In this document: positions 16,171 through 25,138 of the stretch, piece after piece | Layout of the letters: the number at the start of each line of letters is the position of its first letter | Numbering within the stretch: the first letter of the stretch is position 1 | Source of the DNA: an uncultured Aquiluna sp. | GTDB taxonomy: Bacteria; Actinomycetota; Actinomycetes; Actinomycetales; Microbacteriaceae | Length of the DNA: 46,056 nucleotides | Reading direction: 5' to 3' | NCBI GenBank assembly: GCA_913057795.1 | Contig: CAJXOD010000009.1 | Span: 1 to 46,056 of the forward strand | The notes under the pieces: generated by a model | Told to the model about the DNA's origin: nothing | What the model saw: the letters and a program-made list of their open reading frames with translations, nothing else | Databases searched by the model: none | Program-made: the position numbers and the translations under genes

Positions 16171-16275
16171 GCCGCGACTGACGAAGGTTCACGAAAGTGA
16201 AAACCAGCGCAGGTGTATGAAGAGATTCTCTTTTTGAGTTTTGCTCCGTGCGCCTAGCGCCGGAGCATTTTTTTT
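16171..16275 (+). promoter_or_regulatory. Ribosomal protein L10 leader with attenuator hairpin
   Basis: The leader of rplJ-rplL holds a hairpin GGTTCAC-GAAA-GTGAAAACC near 16184-16206, a small AGAGA/TCTCT hairpin ahead of TTTTT, and a strong hairpin 16243-16266 (GCTCCG and CGGAGC arms with inner GCGC/GCGC) followed by eight T. The last looks like an intrinsic terminator 40 bases before the rplJ ATG. L10 leaders in bacteria bind the L10-L12 complex for feedback control. Here premature termination is the likely output; the binding site is inferred. Confidence 0.65.
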
Positions 16276-16314
16276 GATCCTCTTGTCACCGGCACTAAAC
16301 AAACAAGGAGCGCC

Positions 16315-16827
16315 ATGGCAGACAAGAAGGAAAAGGTAGCCGAGCTAACCGAAAGGTTCACAAGCTCGAACACCGTTATTCTGACTGAATACCGCGGACT
16401 CAGTGTGACGAAGATGAAAGAGCTTCGTCGTGCAATGGTTAATGACGCAACATACGTGGTTGCAAAGAACACCCTTCTGAGAATTGCTGCGAAAAACGCA
16501 GGAGTCACCACTTTCGAGGACCAGCTGGTTGGACCATCAGCCCTGGCATTCGTTCACGGTGACCCAGTAACAACTGCCAAGGCTCTGAAGGACTTCGCAA
16601 AGGCTAATCCACTGCTTCTTATCAAGTCCGCCGTTATGGATGGAATTGACCTGGATGCAGATGAGATTAACAAGCTCGCTGACCTCGAAACCCGTGAGGT
16701 GCTATTGGCTAAGGTCGCTAGCGCAATCAAGGCAACGATGTTCAAGGCCGCCTACACCTTCAACGCACTTCCTTCCGGGGCAGTTCGCGTTGTCGACGCA
16801 TTGCGTCAAAAGCAAGAGTCCAACTAA
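16315..16827 (+). CDS. rplJ: 50S ribosomal protein L10
   Basis: 170 aa, normal length. Seen: the start MADKKEKVAELTERF, TVILTEYRGLSVTKMKELR (rRNA-binding N-terminal domain), AKNTLLRIAAKNAG, GPSALAFVHGDPV, and a C-terminal helix that binds L7/L12 dimers (FNALPSGAVRVVDALRQK). AAGGAG lies upstream. It forms the base of the ribosomal stalk and is co-transcribed with rplL (26-base gap). Confidence 0.96.
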   Translation: MADKKEKVAELTERFTSSNTVILTEYRGLSVTKMKELRRAMVNDATYVVAKNTLLRIAAKNAGVTTFEDQLVGPSALAFVHGDPVTTAKALKDFAKANPLLLIKSAVMDGIDLDADEINKLADLETREVLLAKVASAIKATMFKAAYTFNALPSGAVRVVDALRQKQESN

Positions 16828-16853
16828 TTACCCAAACCAAATAGGAGATCAAA

Positions 16854-17231
16854 ATGGCAAAGATGACTGCCGACCAGCTCATTGAAGCTTTCAAGGAGCT
16901 AACCCTTATTGAGCTTTCAGACTTCGTAAAGAAGTTCGAAGAAGTATTCGAAGTATCAGCTGCAGCACCAGTTGCTGTTGCAGCAGCCGGTGGCGCTGCC
17001 GCTGAAGCAGTAGAAGAGAAGGACGAGTTTGACGTTGTTCTTGAGGCTGCTGGCGACCAGAAGATCCAGGTTATCAAGGAGGTTCGTGCTATCACTAACC
17101 TAGGCCTAGGCGAAGCCAAGGCTCTTGTTGACGCAGCTCCCTCAATCATTCTTGAGGGTGCAAAGAAGGACGCTGCTGAAGAAGCCAAGGCAAAGCTTGA
17201 AGCCGCTGGTGGCAAAGTAACCCTAAAGTAA
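16854..17231 (+). CDS. rplL: 50S ribosomal protein L7/L12
   Basis: 125 aa. The N-terminal dimerisation helices ([20 protein letters not shown]) lead to an Ala/Val-rich hinge (about residues 38-58) and the C-terminal factor-binding domain ([37 protein letters not shown]). It recruits elongation factors to the ribosome. ATAGGAGAT is upstream. A strong terminator follows. Confidence 0.97.
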   Translation: MAKMTADQLIEAFKELTLIELSDFVKKFEEVFEVSAAAPVAVAAAGGAAAEAVEEKDEFDVVLEAAGDQKIQVIKEVRAITNLGLGEAKALVDAAPSIILEGAKKDAAEEAKAKLEAAGGKVTLK

Positions 17232-17248
17232 TCTTCCAAATAGAATCA

Positions 17249-17285
17249 AGAAACCCCGGTGCTCGCGCACTGGGGTTTCTTATTT
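17249..17285 (+). terminator. Terminator of the rplJ-rplL operon
   Basis: AAGAAACCCC and GGGGTTTCTT arms of about 10 bases with a GC-rich centre, ending in TTATTTG. It lies 17 bases after the rplL stop. No gene is seen from here to 17376. Confidence 0.85.
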
Positions 17286-17375
17286 GTCATTTGCACACAA
17301 ACAGCCACAATTTCCTGAATCCGCCTGGATTATTGGCATCGCCGATTTTTGTTAGCTCGCGGAGGAAAACTGCCG

Positions 17376-18614
17376 TTAGGACGGGCTGAACAAGCCGAAA
17401 GAAAGCCAGATCAAAAGAGCATTCAAGACGCTCAGAGTGCCAGCGATCAGGTATCCGAGACCACTAACCCAGGCCTGGCTGCGGAATTTACCCATTAGGT
17501 TTGAATCAGAACAAAGCTTTACTAGAGGAAAAAGAGCAAAAGGGATTCCAAAACTTAGAACTACCTGGCTCAGAACCAGTGCCTGTGTGGCATTTACGTT
17601 CAAAGACAGAATGATTATTGCCGGAATTAGGGTGACCGATCGTCTCACGAGGATGGACACTCTCTTTTTTATGAGGCCCTCCATAATCACGCTACCGGCG
17701 TAGGCACCAACAGAGCTGGAAGCTAGGCCGCTTGCGAGCAGCCCGACGGCGAAGAGGAGCGCTATCCCCTCGCCCAAGTTCAGGGAAATCGCGGCGTGGG
17801 CGCCGAGGATGGAGTCGGTTTCCGCTTGCCCAAACAGTGTTACTGCACCAACCAGCAGAATACCTACGTTCACAGCACCTGCAATGAGCATCGCGAGGCT
17901 CACGTCCCACTTTGTGGCCCTTAGGATTCGCTCCTTGCTTCCTGGTCGGTAAAGATCCGGAAAACGATCTCTGGATAGAGCAGAATGCGCGTAGATCGCA
18001 TGCGGCATGATTGTCGCGCCAATGATCCCAACTACTAGGAGTAATGACTCAGTTCCATCAAACTGTGGAATCAGTCCGGCAGCCACTTGGCTTGGGTCGG
18101 GAGGAGCAACAAAGAGCCCGGCTAAAAAGCCCACGGCGGTTACTGCAACCAGTCCTATGATCACAAATTCAAAGCCTCTGACTCGTCCGGTGCCTTGAAG
18201 ACCCAGCATTCCTAGTGAAATTGCTCCAGTGATGAGGCCGCCATAAATTAGGGGGATGTCAAAGATTATGTAGAGGGCCAGTGCTCCACCGATGACTTCA
18301 GCCACGTCGGTAGCCATAGCGATGAGTTCGGCTTGTATCCAATACAAGATCCTTGCGGGTCTTGATTTAAATCTCTCGCCAAGAACAGTCGGTAGTGACT
18401 TGCCTGTCACAACGCCCAATTTTGCCGACAGATACTGGACCAACCAGGCCGTGGTGTTGGCCAAGACGATAACCCAGAGAAGCATGTAGCCGAACTCGGC
18501 TCCGGCAGTCAAGTTGGTAGCGACATTTCCGGGGTCAAGGTAGGCAACGCCAGCAACTAACGCTGGTCCCAACAAGTAGAGGCCTTGAGTGCGCTTTTTG
18601 ATATTGGAAAACAT
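17376..18614 (-). CDS. mntH: NRAMP-family Mn2+/Fe2+ transporter
   Basis: 412 aa with about 11 membrane segments. The family metal-site motifs are intact: DPGN at 27-30 in segment 1 (LDPGNVATN) and MPHAIYAHS from M203 in segment 6. NRAMP proteins import Mn2+, Fe2+ and related metals with protons. The start is ATG 18614 with GAGAGG at 6-base spacing. The gene lies only about 20 bases after the hairpin that closes the nrd operon on the same strand, too little room for an independent promoter outside the hairpin, so it may be expressed by read-through from nrdHIEF. This fits a role in feeding the Mn-dependent class Ib reductase. Mn preference is inferred from context. Confidence 0.92.
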   Translation of the reverse strand: MFSNIKKRTQGLYLLGPALVAGVAYLDPGNVATNLTAGAEFGYMLLWVIVLANTTAWLVQYLSAKLGVVTGKSLPTVLGERFKSRPARILYWIQAELIAMATDVAEVIGGALALYIIFDIPLIYGGLITGAISLGMLGLQGTGRVRGFEFVIIGLVAVTAVGFLAGLFVAPPDPSQVAAGLIPQFDGTESLLLVVGIIGATIMPHAIYAHSALSRDRFPDLYRPGSKERILRATKWDVSLAMLIAGAVNVGILLVGAVTLFGQAETDSILGAHAAISLNLGEGIALLFAVGLLASGLASSSVGAYAGSVIMEGLIKKRVSILVRRSVTLIPAIIILSLNVNATQALVLSQVVLSFGIPFALFPLVKLCSDSNLMGKFRSQAWVSGLGYLIAGTLSVLNALLIWLSFGLFSPS

Positions 18615-18635
18615 TCTCAGCCTCTCGCTTGGTTA

Positions 18636-18668
18636 CGAAAAAGCCGGGTAACTTATGTCACCCGGCTT
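18636..18668 (-). terminator. Hairpin terminator/attenuator between nrdF-mini-ORF and mntH
   Basis: On the minus strand AAGCCGGGT and ACCCGGCTT form a 9-base-pair stem with a short loop, followed by a U-run (TTTTTCG). It begins 11 bases after the stop of the 16-codon Cys-rich ORF and ends about 20 bases before mntH. It can act as an end-of-operon terminator or as an attenuator for mntH. Confidence 0.85.
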
Positions 18669-18679
18669 GATCAATCTAT

Positions 18680-18730
18680 CTAGTGCTTGCCGTTGCAGTT
18701 GCAGCTATCTTTTGAGCAGTTGCAATCCAT
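18680..18730 (-). CDS. 16-aa Cys-rich mini-ORF (MDCNCSKDSCNCNGKH) at the end of the nrd operon
   Basis: On the minus strand TAAGGAGG, made partly of the nrdF stop codon, is 5 bases before ATG 18730, a near-perfect ribosome-binding site. The ORF is 17 codons including the TAG stop and encodes two CNC motifs spaced by CSKDS: Cys at 3, 5, 10 and 12. Four Cys in 16 residues resemble a minimal metallothionein-like metal site. The next element is the hairpin at 18636-18668 and then the Mn/Fe transporter gene. Possible roles, all inference: a metal-binding peptide for NrdF metallation, a metal buffer, or a Cys-codon leader peptide controlling the hairpin and mntH. I do not know a described family for it. 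Translation is supported by the ribosome-binding site only. Confidence 0.6.
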   Translation of the reverse strand: MDCNCSKDSCNCNGKH

Positions 18731-18740
18731 TTTCGCCTCC

Positions 18741-19724
<984 letters not shown>

Positions 19725-21899
19725 CTAAAGCATGCAGCTGACGCAGCTATCAACCTCTGTACCTAACAGGGCCTGCTGACGAATGCGGATGTAATAAATG
19801 GTTTTGATGCCCTTGCGCCAAGCGTTTATCTGCGCACGGTTTACGTCTCTTGTGGTAGCGGTGTCTTTGAAGAACAAAGTTAGCGACAAGCCCTGATCCA
19901 CGTGCTGGGTTGCAACAGCGTAGGTGTCAATGATCTTGTCTGGACCAACCTCGTAGGCATCGTCGTAGTAATCCCAGGTGTCTTCTGATAGGAATGGCGC
20001 TGGGTAGTAAACGCGGCCCAATTTACCTTCTTTGCGAATCTCAATGCGAGATGCGATTGGGTGAATTGAGCTTGTCGAGTTGTTGATGTAGGAAATCGAT
20101 CCGGTTGGTGGCACTGCCTGGAGGTTCTGGTTGTAAATACCGTGAGCCATAACCGAAGTCTTTAGCTTCTTCCATTCAGCCTGAGTAGGAATCTTCGCTC
20201 CCGATTTTGCAAAGAGCTCCTTTACCTTCTCGGTTTTGGGCTCCCACTCCTGGGTTACGTACTTCTCGAAGTACTCCCCGCTTGCGTATGTCGAGTTTTC
20301 GAAGTTGGCAAATGAGGTGCCTCGTTCGATTGCGATTTTGTTCGAGGCCTGAATTGCGTTGAACACCACAGTGTAGAAGTAGATGTTCGTGAAATCGAGA
20401 GCCTCTTCGCTGCCGTAGTGGATGCGTTCGCGGGCTAGGTAGCCGTGGAGGTTCATCTGTCCTAGACCGATCGCGTGACTCTTGTGGTTACCGTCCGAGA
20501 TTGAGCGAACGCTTACGATGTCAGACTGGTCGCTCACGGAGGTCAATGCGCGGATAGAGGTCTCGATGGTTTTTGCGAGATCCGGACCATCCATTGCCAT
20601 GGCAATGTTCAGCGAGCCCAAGTTGCAGGAAATGTCCTTACCAATCTGGTCATAAGACAGATCAGCGTTATAGGTGGTCGGTGTGTTCACCTGAAGGATC
20701 TCAGAGCAAAGGTTTGACATGTTGATGCGACCTTGGATGGGATTTGCCTTGTTTACGGTGTCTTCATACATGATGTATGGGTAGCCGGACTCAAACTGAA
20801 GCTCAGCGATGCGCTCAAACAAAGTACGAGCCTTTATCTTCTGCTTCTTAATCCTTGGGTCATCAACCATCTCCTGGTATTTCTCAGTAACTGAGATGTC
20901 ACCAAATGGGACTCCGTAGACCTTTTCAACATCGTACGGTGAGAACAGGTACATGTCTTCGTTGTCTTTTGCCAAGTGCATTGTGATGTCTGGAACCACT
21001 ATGCCAATTGAGAGCGTCTTGATGCGAATCTTCTCATCAGCGTTCTCACGCTTGGTGTCTAGGAAGCGAAGAATGTCTGGGTGGTGAGCATTTAGGTAAA
21101 CCGCACCGGCACCCTGACGAGCACCAAGCTGGTTTGCGTAGGAGAAGCTGTCTTCCAAAAGCTTCATCACTGGGATGATTCCGGAGGACTGGCCTTCAAT
21201 CTTCTTGATTGGAGCTCCATACTCACGGACGTTAGAAAGGTTAAGGGCAACGCCGCCACCACGCTTTGAAAGCTGAAGGGCCGAGTTGATGGCTCGAGAA
21301 ATTGACTCCATGTTGTCTTCGATTCGAAGCAGGAAGCACGAGACAAACTCGCCGCGCTGCTTCTTGCCGCAGTTCAGGAAGGTAGGAGTGGCTGGTTGGA
21401 AGCGTCCTGAAATGATTTCTTCAACCATTGAGATCGCAATGTCTTCTTTGCCTTCGGCTAGAGCCAGAGCAACCATCACTACGCGGTCTTCGAAGCGCTC
21501 CAGGTAGCGTTCACCATCAAAAGTCTTTAGTGCGTATCCGGTGTAGAACTTGTAGGCACCCATGAAAGCGTCAAAGCGGAACTTCTTGGAATATGCAAGC
21601 TTCTCTAGTTCTTCAATGAACTCGAAGCGGTACTGGTCCAAAACCTCTTTTTCGTAGTACTCATTCTCAACTAGGTAGTCGAGGCGCTCTTTCAAAGAGT
21701 GGAAGAAAACAGTGTTTTGGTTCACGTGGTCCAAAAAGTACTTGCGAACAGCGAGCTTGTCTTTATCAAGCTGCATCTTTCCATCTTTGTCCCAAAGGTT
21801 GATCATGGCGTTGAGCTCGTGATAGCTCATGACACTTTCGATGCCAGTCTTGCCGGTTTCAACTCCGTTGTCGTCTAGTTCTATTACCTGGTTAGCCAC
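19725..21899 (-). CDS. nrdE: Class Ib ribonucleotide reductase alpha subunit NrdE
   Basis: 724 aa. The catalytic subunit reduces ribonucleoside diphosphates. Seen: the N-terminal block [32 protein letters not shown] (first redox Cys), [49 protein letters not shown] and the C-terminal redox tail DSCVSCML. The ATP-cone allosteric domain of class Ia is absent, as usual for class Ib. The ATG at 21899 overlaps nrdI by 16 bases; family starts often begin at the in-frame MSYHELN (residue 24), an alternative start. It is part of nrdHIEF. Confidence 0.97.
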   Translation of the reverse strand: MANQVIELDDNGVETGKTGIESVMSYHELNAMINLWDKDGKMQLDKDKLAVRKYFLDHVNQNTVFFHSLKERLDYLVENEYYEKEVLDQYRFEFIEELEKLAYSKKFRFDAFMGAYKFYTGYALKTFDGERYLERFEDRVVMVALALAEGKEDIAISMVEEIISGRFQPATPTFLNCGKKQRGEFVSCFLLRIEDNMESISRAINSALQLSKRGGGVALNLSNVREYGAPIKKIEGQSSGIIPVMKLLEDSFSYANQLGARQGAGAVYLNAHHPDILRFLDTKRENADEKIRIKTLSIGIVVPDITMHLAKDNEDMYLFSPYDVEKVYGVPFGDISVTEKYQEMVDDPRIKKQKIKARTLFERIAELQFESGYPYIMYEDTVNKANPIQGRINMSNLCSEILQVNTPTTYNADLSYDQIGKDISCNLGSLNIAMAMDGPDLAKTIETSIRALTSVSDQSDIVSVRSISDGNHKSHAIGLGQMNLHGYLARERIHYGSEEALDFTNIYFYTVVFNAIQASNKIAIERGTSFANFENSTYASGEYFEKYVTQEWEPKTEKVKELFAKSGAKIPTQAEWKKLKTSVMAHGIYNQNLQAVPPTGSISYINNSTSSIHPIASRIEIRKEGKLGRVYYPAPFLSEDTWDYYDDAYEVGPDKIIDTYAVATQHVDQGLSLTLFFKDTATTRDVNRAQINAWRKGIKTIYYIRIRQQALLGTEVDSCVSCML

Positions 21900-22288
21900 A
21901 GCTTCTCCAGCCTCTCTTTTACTTGCTCGATATCGTCCGGGGTGCCTAGCAGTTCCGCTTTATAAATCATTGGAACTCCAAGCTTGGCGGCTACCAGGTC
22001 TCCAGCTAATCCATAAGAAGAGCCAAAGTTGGTGTTCCCAGTTGCAATCACGGCACGCACGTGTTTGCGGTTTGCAGGATTGTTCAAGAACTTGATTACC
22101 TGCTTGGGAACAGTGTTGTTGTCATCTCCAGAACCATAGGTTGGGACCACTAGAACACTTTCGCCCTCATGGACAAAGCTTGCAGCTTCATCGGTTTTGA
22201 GGGGGATTCGGATACTTGAGTATCCGAGCTTCTCGACAAATCGCTTAGTGTTCTCCGAAACCGAAGAAAAATAGACGACGTCAAACAT
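21884..22288 (-). CDS. nrdI: Flavodoxin-like NrdI
   Basis: 134 aa FMN protein. [16 protein letters not shown] is the FMN phosphate loop, VVPTYGSG the second loop, and [15 protein letters not shown] the third. NrdI supplies the oxidant that assembles the Mn(III)2-tyrosyl radical in NrdF. It sits between nrdH (12-base gap) and nrdE (overlap). Confidence 0.96.
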   Translation of the reverse strand: MFDVVYFSSVSENTKRFVEKLGYSSIRIPLKTDEAASFVHEGESVLVVPTYGSGDDNNTVPKQVIKFLNNPANRKHVRAVIATGNTNFGSSYGLAGDLVAAKLGVPMIYKAELLGTPDDIEQVKERLEKLWLTR

Positions 22289-22300
22289 TTCGGGTCCCGC

Positions 22301-22525
22301 TCAGGCGCTTAGTGACTGAATACGGTCCATACGGAAACCACTCCAGTGGTTCTCGCCTGAAACAACTACCGGAGCTGCTGTGTAACCCAAGGTCTTCACC
22401 ATGTCTAAAGCCACTGGATCCTGGCTCATGTCAACCTCGTCATACTCGATTTGGTTGCGCTGCATCATGCGCTTGGTGCTATCGCACTGCACGCAAGCTG
22501 GAAGTGTGTAAACGGTAACCGCCAC
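22301..22525 (-). CDS. nrdH: Glutaredoxin-like NrdH-redoxin
   Basis: 74 aa. The redox motif is C11-VQ-C14, and WSGFRMDRI is the NrdH signature that allows reduction by thioredoxin reductase. It gives electrons to NrdE. Start GTG 22525 (MAVTVYTLPAC) with AAGGAGG just upstream. It is the first gene of the nrdHIEF operon; its promoter region with paired NrdR boxes lies at 22590-22690. Confidence 0.95.
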   Translation of the reverse strand: MAVTVYTLPACVQCDSTKRMMQRNQIEYDEVDMSQDPVALDMVKTLGYTAAPVVVSGENHWSGFRMDRIQSLSA

Positions 22526-22625
22526 GGTTGCCTCCTTAGTTTCCCCAAGGGCCTGTTTTAGCCCTTTTTTGACAAAGTTTTAGTGAATTTCTTACGAATT
22601 TCAGATTTCCTATAATAGCACTAAA

Positions 22626-22673
22626 CCACTACATCTAGTAATAAATCATAAAAAAATTCACTTATTTAGTTAT
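22626..22673 (-). promoter_or_regulatory. Paired NrdR boxes upstream of nrdHIEF
   Basis: Box 1 is CCACTACATCTAGTAA (22626-22641) and box 2 TCACTTATTTAGTTAT (22658-22673); both have the ACT(W)-N-(W)AGT core of the NrdR consensus acaCwAtATaTwGtgt. Their centres are 32 bases apart, three helical turns, as in known NrdR operators. Box 1 is about 100 bases before the nrdH start. A -10-like TATTAT (minus strand, near 22614) lies between box 1 and nrdH. NrdR represses nrd genes when dATP is abundant. The nrdR gene is not in the window. Confidence 0.7.
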
Positions 22674-22729
22674 TTCTCAAACATTAACCCACAACTTGAA
22701 CTTTAGGGCGTTCAATATGCCAGCGTGTC

Positions 22730-22797
22730 GCAGGAAGTTTCCAATATTGGCTGAATTCTTAGTTCTACGAATTGTAGAAATGCGTGCAGCTTCCTGC
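22730..22797. other. Nested inverted repeats in the nrdH-MFS intergenic region
   Basis: The gap 22526-22978 holds no gene that I can support. Besides the NrdR boxes it contains GCAGGAAG (22730-22737) with CTTCCTGC (22790-22797), enclosing a perfect CCAATATTGG palindrome (22741-22750) and TTCTAC-GAATT-GTAGAA (22763-22779). It could be a structured RNA or operators for the divergent MFS gene at 22979. Confidence 0.45.
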
Positions 22798-22978
22798 AGG
22801 AGTATGACCTCAGCCACCGACATCTAAGAAAAGCCTTGCGAAATTTCGCATTAATTCTTTCCAACTCGCTGCTTCGCGCAGGCCGAATTCAAAGCCGTTC
22901 CGATTGGAGCTCTTAAGATTGTTATTGCCGGAGGGGTAACGGAGGGCGAAGTCACAGCGGAGGGACTATTCTCTTAGA

Positions 22979-24235
22979 GTGTCAGAACCTAAGCCAAACC
23001 GGATTCGCGGCAGGGTTATAGATTCTGGAGATCAGCTTTCTAAAAAAATGCTGATAGGCTACATTGTCATTTTGGCTCTGTCCATGAGCTTGGTGCCGTA
23101 TGCGATTGACCCCTTCCTTCCTGCCTTCCCTGAAATAGCCACTTATTTTGGTGTTCCAAACGGAACCGTTCAAGCCTCCCTCACTGGTGTCACAGTAGGT
23201 ATTGCACTCGGACAGCTAGTAATCGGACCGCTCTCGGATGCCTTTGGTCGAAGGCCCCTGATCCTTCTTGCAACCACTGGCTTCGGCTTGAGTGCGGTAC
23301 TGGCGTTTTTCGCACCGAACTTCGAAACTTTCTTGGGCTTGCGATTTGCAATGGGATTCTTCGCTGCTGGCGCCGACGTGGTAAGCCGCGCCATCGCGAG
23401 AGATCTTTACCGTGGGCATCGCATGCAGACAATGCTGGCGAAAATCTTTTTAATTCAATCGCTTTCGCCCATCATCGGGCCAATAGTCGGAGCGCAACTT
23501 ACTCAAGCGGGCAACTGGCAGGCCATTTTTCTGATCTTTGGATTCGGCGGCATTATCCTTGCGCTTTTCTCATCTGGTTTACTTGTTGAGACCCTGCCCG
23601 TCGCAAGGCGACGAAGCAGCACCCCAATGGGTCTGGCTCGGGGTTACCGCGCGGTTTTGAAAGACCGGGTTTACATCGGCTTGATGATATTTGGAGCCTT
23701 CCAGATTTCTGCGCTATTTGCCTACCTAAATAACGTCCCATTTCTGTTTCAAGACAGTTTTGGTCTCAGCCCAGGCGACTTTGGATTTTGGATCGCGGCC
23801 AATTCGCTGGCTTCTTATGTTGGAGTTCAGGTAGGTGCTTATGCTGCCAGGCATATCAAGGGCCAGTGGCTACTGGCAATCTACTCAAGCATCGGAATCT
23901 TCATCGGCGCTGGGCTATTTGCAACCGCAGGATCCGGGTTGATTGTTGCAGAAGCATTTTTCATGCTTCAGCTGTTTATCTTTGGCGCTGGAATAACCAC
24001 TATCCCGACCATCGCGCTTTACAATCATGGCTCTGAGGCCGGCACGGCCGCCTCATTGCTGGGAGTGGTGAACTTCACAACCGCAAGCGTTGTCTCGATT
24101 GCTTATGGCTTTATGGATAATCAAGACACTCGCGACATTGGAATCTTGATCGGGCTGCTATTCGTGGTTTCACTTTCCAGTTTGATGTTTATTACTAGAC
24201 CGTGGAAAGTTCCGGATCTAAGAAGCGGCAATTAG
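22979..24235 (+). CDS. MFS drug exporter, Bcr/CflA (DHA1) type
   Basis: 418 aa with about 12 membrane segments. Motif A is GPLSDAFGRRPLIL between segments 2 and 3, preceded by YAIDPFLPAFPEIATYFGVPNGTVQASLTGVTVGIALGQ, typical of the Bcr/CflA multidrug and bicyclomycin/sulfonamide resistance subfamily. SPIIGPIVGAQL is the motif C-like region in segment 5. Start GTG 22979; a GGAGG lies 15 bases upstream, which is far, so the start is moderately sure (ATG 23049 is an alternative but would cut the family start). The substrate is unknown. Its stop directly abuts the convergent EamA gene. Confidence 0.88.
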   Translation: MSEPKPNRIRGRVIDSGDQLSKKMLIGYIVILALSMSLVPYAIDPFLPAFPEIATYFGVPNGTVQASLTGVTVGIALGQLVIGPLSDAFGRRPLILLATTGFGLSAVLAFFAPNFETFLGLRFAMGFFAAGADVVSRAIARDLYRGHRMQTMLAKIFLIQSLSPIIGPIVGAQLTQAGNWQAIFLIFGFGGIILALFSSGLLVETLPVARRRSSTPMGLARGYRAVLKDRVYIGLMIFGAFQISALFAYLNNVPFLFQDSFGLSPGDFGFWIAANSLASYVGVQVGAYAARHIKGQWLLAIYSSIGIFIGAGLFATAGSGLIVAEAFFMLQLFIFGAGITTIPTIALYNHGSEAGTAASLLGVVNFTTASVVSIAYGFMDNQDTRDIGILIGLLFVVSLSSLMFITRPWKVPDLRSGN

Positions 24236-25132
24236 CTAAGTCTTTTGATGCCGAAGTTTTAGCCGGCGTCCTTGGGCAAAGAACGCACCTATTAGAACCA
24301 AAATTGCCCCCGCCGGTTCGTACCAGTGCAGGCCTTCGCCCAATAAAAGCACTCCCCAAACTGTCGCAATCACTGGGTTTGTGTAGGTGACGGTCGCGGC
24401 CACTGCGCTGCCGGCGGTTGCCACCACCTGATGAAACAGCCAGTAGGAAATTCCGGAACCCAGGACGCCAAGCAGCACTAAAGCTCCCGCGCTCTGGAAA
24501 GTTGGTTCCGCGACCAATAGCGGGCCGGTAAACAGGTAAACCGGTAACAGAATTACCGCACTGGTCAATACCTGAACGCTTGCGGTGACAGTTGCAGGCA
24601 GCTTCATCGGAGTTACATATTTTCTTATGTATGGCGTTCCAATTCCGTAGGAAATTGAGGCCGCGATTAAAGCCAAGATTGCTATCGGCTCACTTGCGCC
24701 AAACCCTTGCCAAATTCCAAGAGTTATTCCCACACCAACTAGGCCAACCAACAAGCCGATGATTGCGGTCGGATTTTGCTTTTGAGCCCTGAAGAGCGTG
24801 AAGGTGGCCAGCAAAGTAAACATCGGTGTCGTGGCATTCAGAATGGCAGCCAAGATACTCGTCGTGTATTGCTGGGCAAAGGCATACATAGTGAAGGGGA
24901 ACGCGGACATGAAAAAGCCCGCAACTAAAAGATGCAGCCATTGCTTAGCCTCACTCGGGAGCCTAAGACCGAGGCTGTAGGTGATGATAATCATGGCAAG
25001 AGCACCGAGTGCTGTTCGCCAGAACGCAACACCAACCGCGGTTGTCAACTCGAGCGAAAGCTCAATAAGAAAAAAGCTAGAACCCCAAATTACAACTAGC
25101 GGAATGAACTTGATAACCCAGTTATCTCGCAT
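24236..25132 (-). CDS. EamA/DMT-family transporter (RhaT/RarD-like)
   Basis: 298 aa with about ten membrane segments in two EamA repeats (about residues 8-138 and 150-285). Seen: VVIWGSSFFLIELSLE at the start of repeat 1, AAILNATTPMFTLLATF at its end, and ATVTYTNPVIATVWGVLLLGE in repeat 2. Such proteins export amino acids or metabolites; the substrate is not predictable. The start is ATG 25132 (GTG 25135 next to it); it begins 7 bases after the gnd stop, so it may be co-transcribed with gnd. Confidence 0.85.
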   Translation of the reverse strand: MRDNWVIKFIPLVVIWGSSFFLIELSLELTTAVGVAFWRTALGALAMIIITYSLGLRLPSEAKQWLHLLVAGFFMSAFPFTMYAFAQQYTTSILAAILNATTPMFTLLATFTLFRAQKQNPTAIIGLLVGLVGVGITLGIWQGFGASEPIAILALIAASISYGIGTPYIRKYVTPMKLPATVTASVQVLTSAVILLPVYLFTGPLLVAEPTFQSAGALVLLGVLGSGISYWLFHQVVATAGSAVAATVTYTNPVIATVWGVLLLGEGLHWYEPAGAILVLIGAFFAQGRRLKLRHQKT

Positions 25133-25138
25133 CACTGA

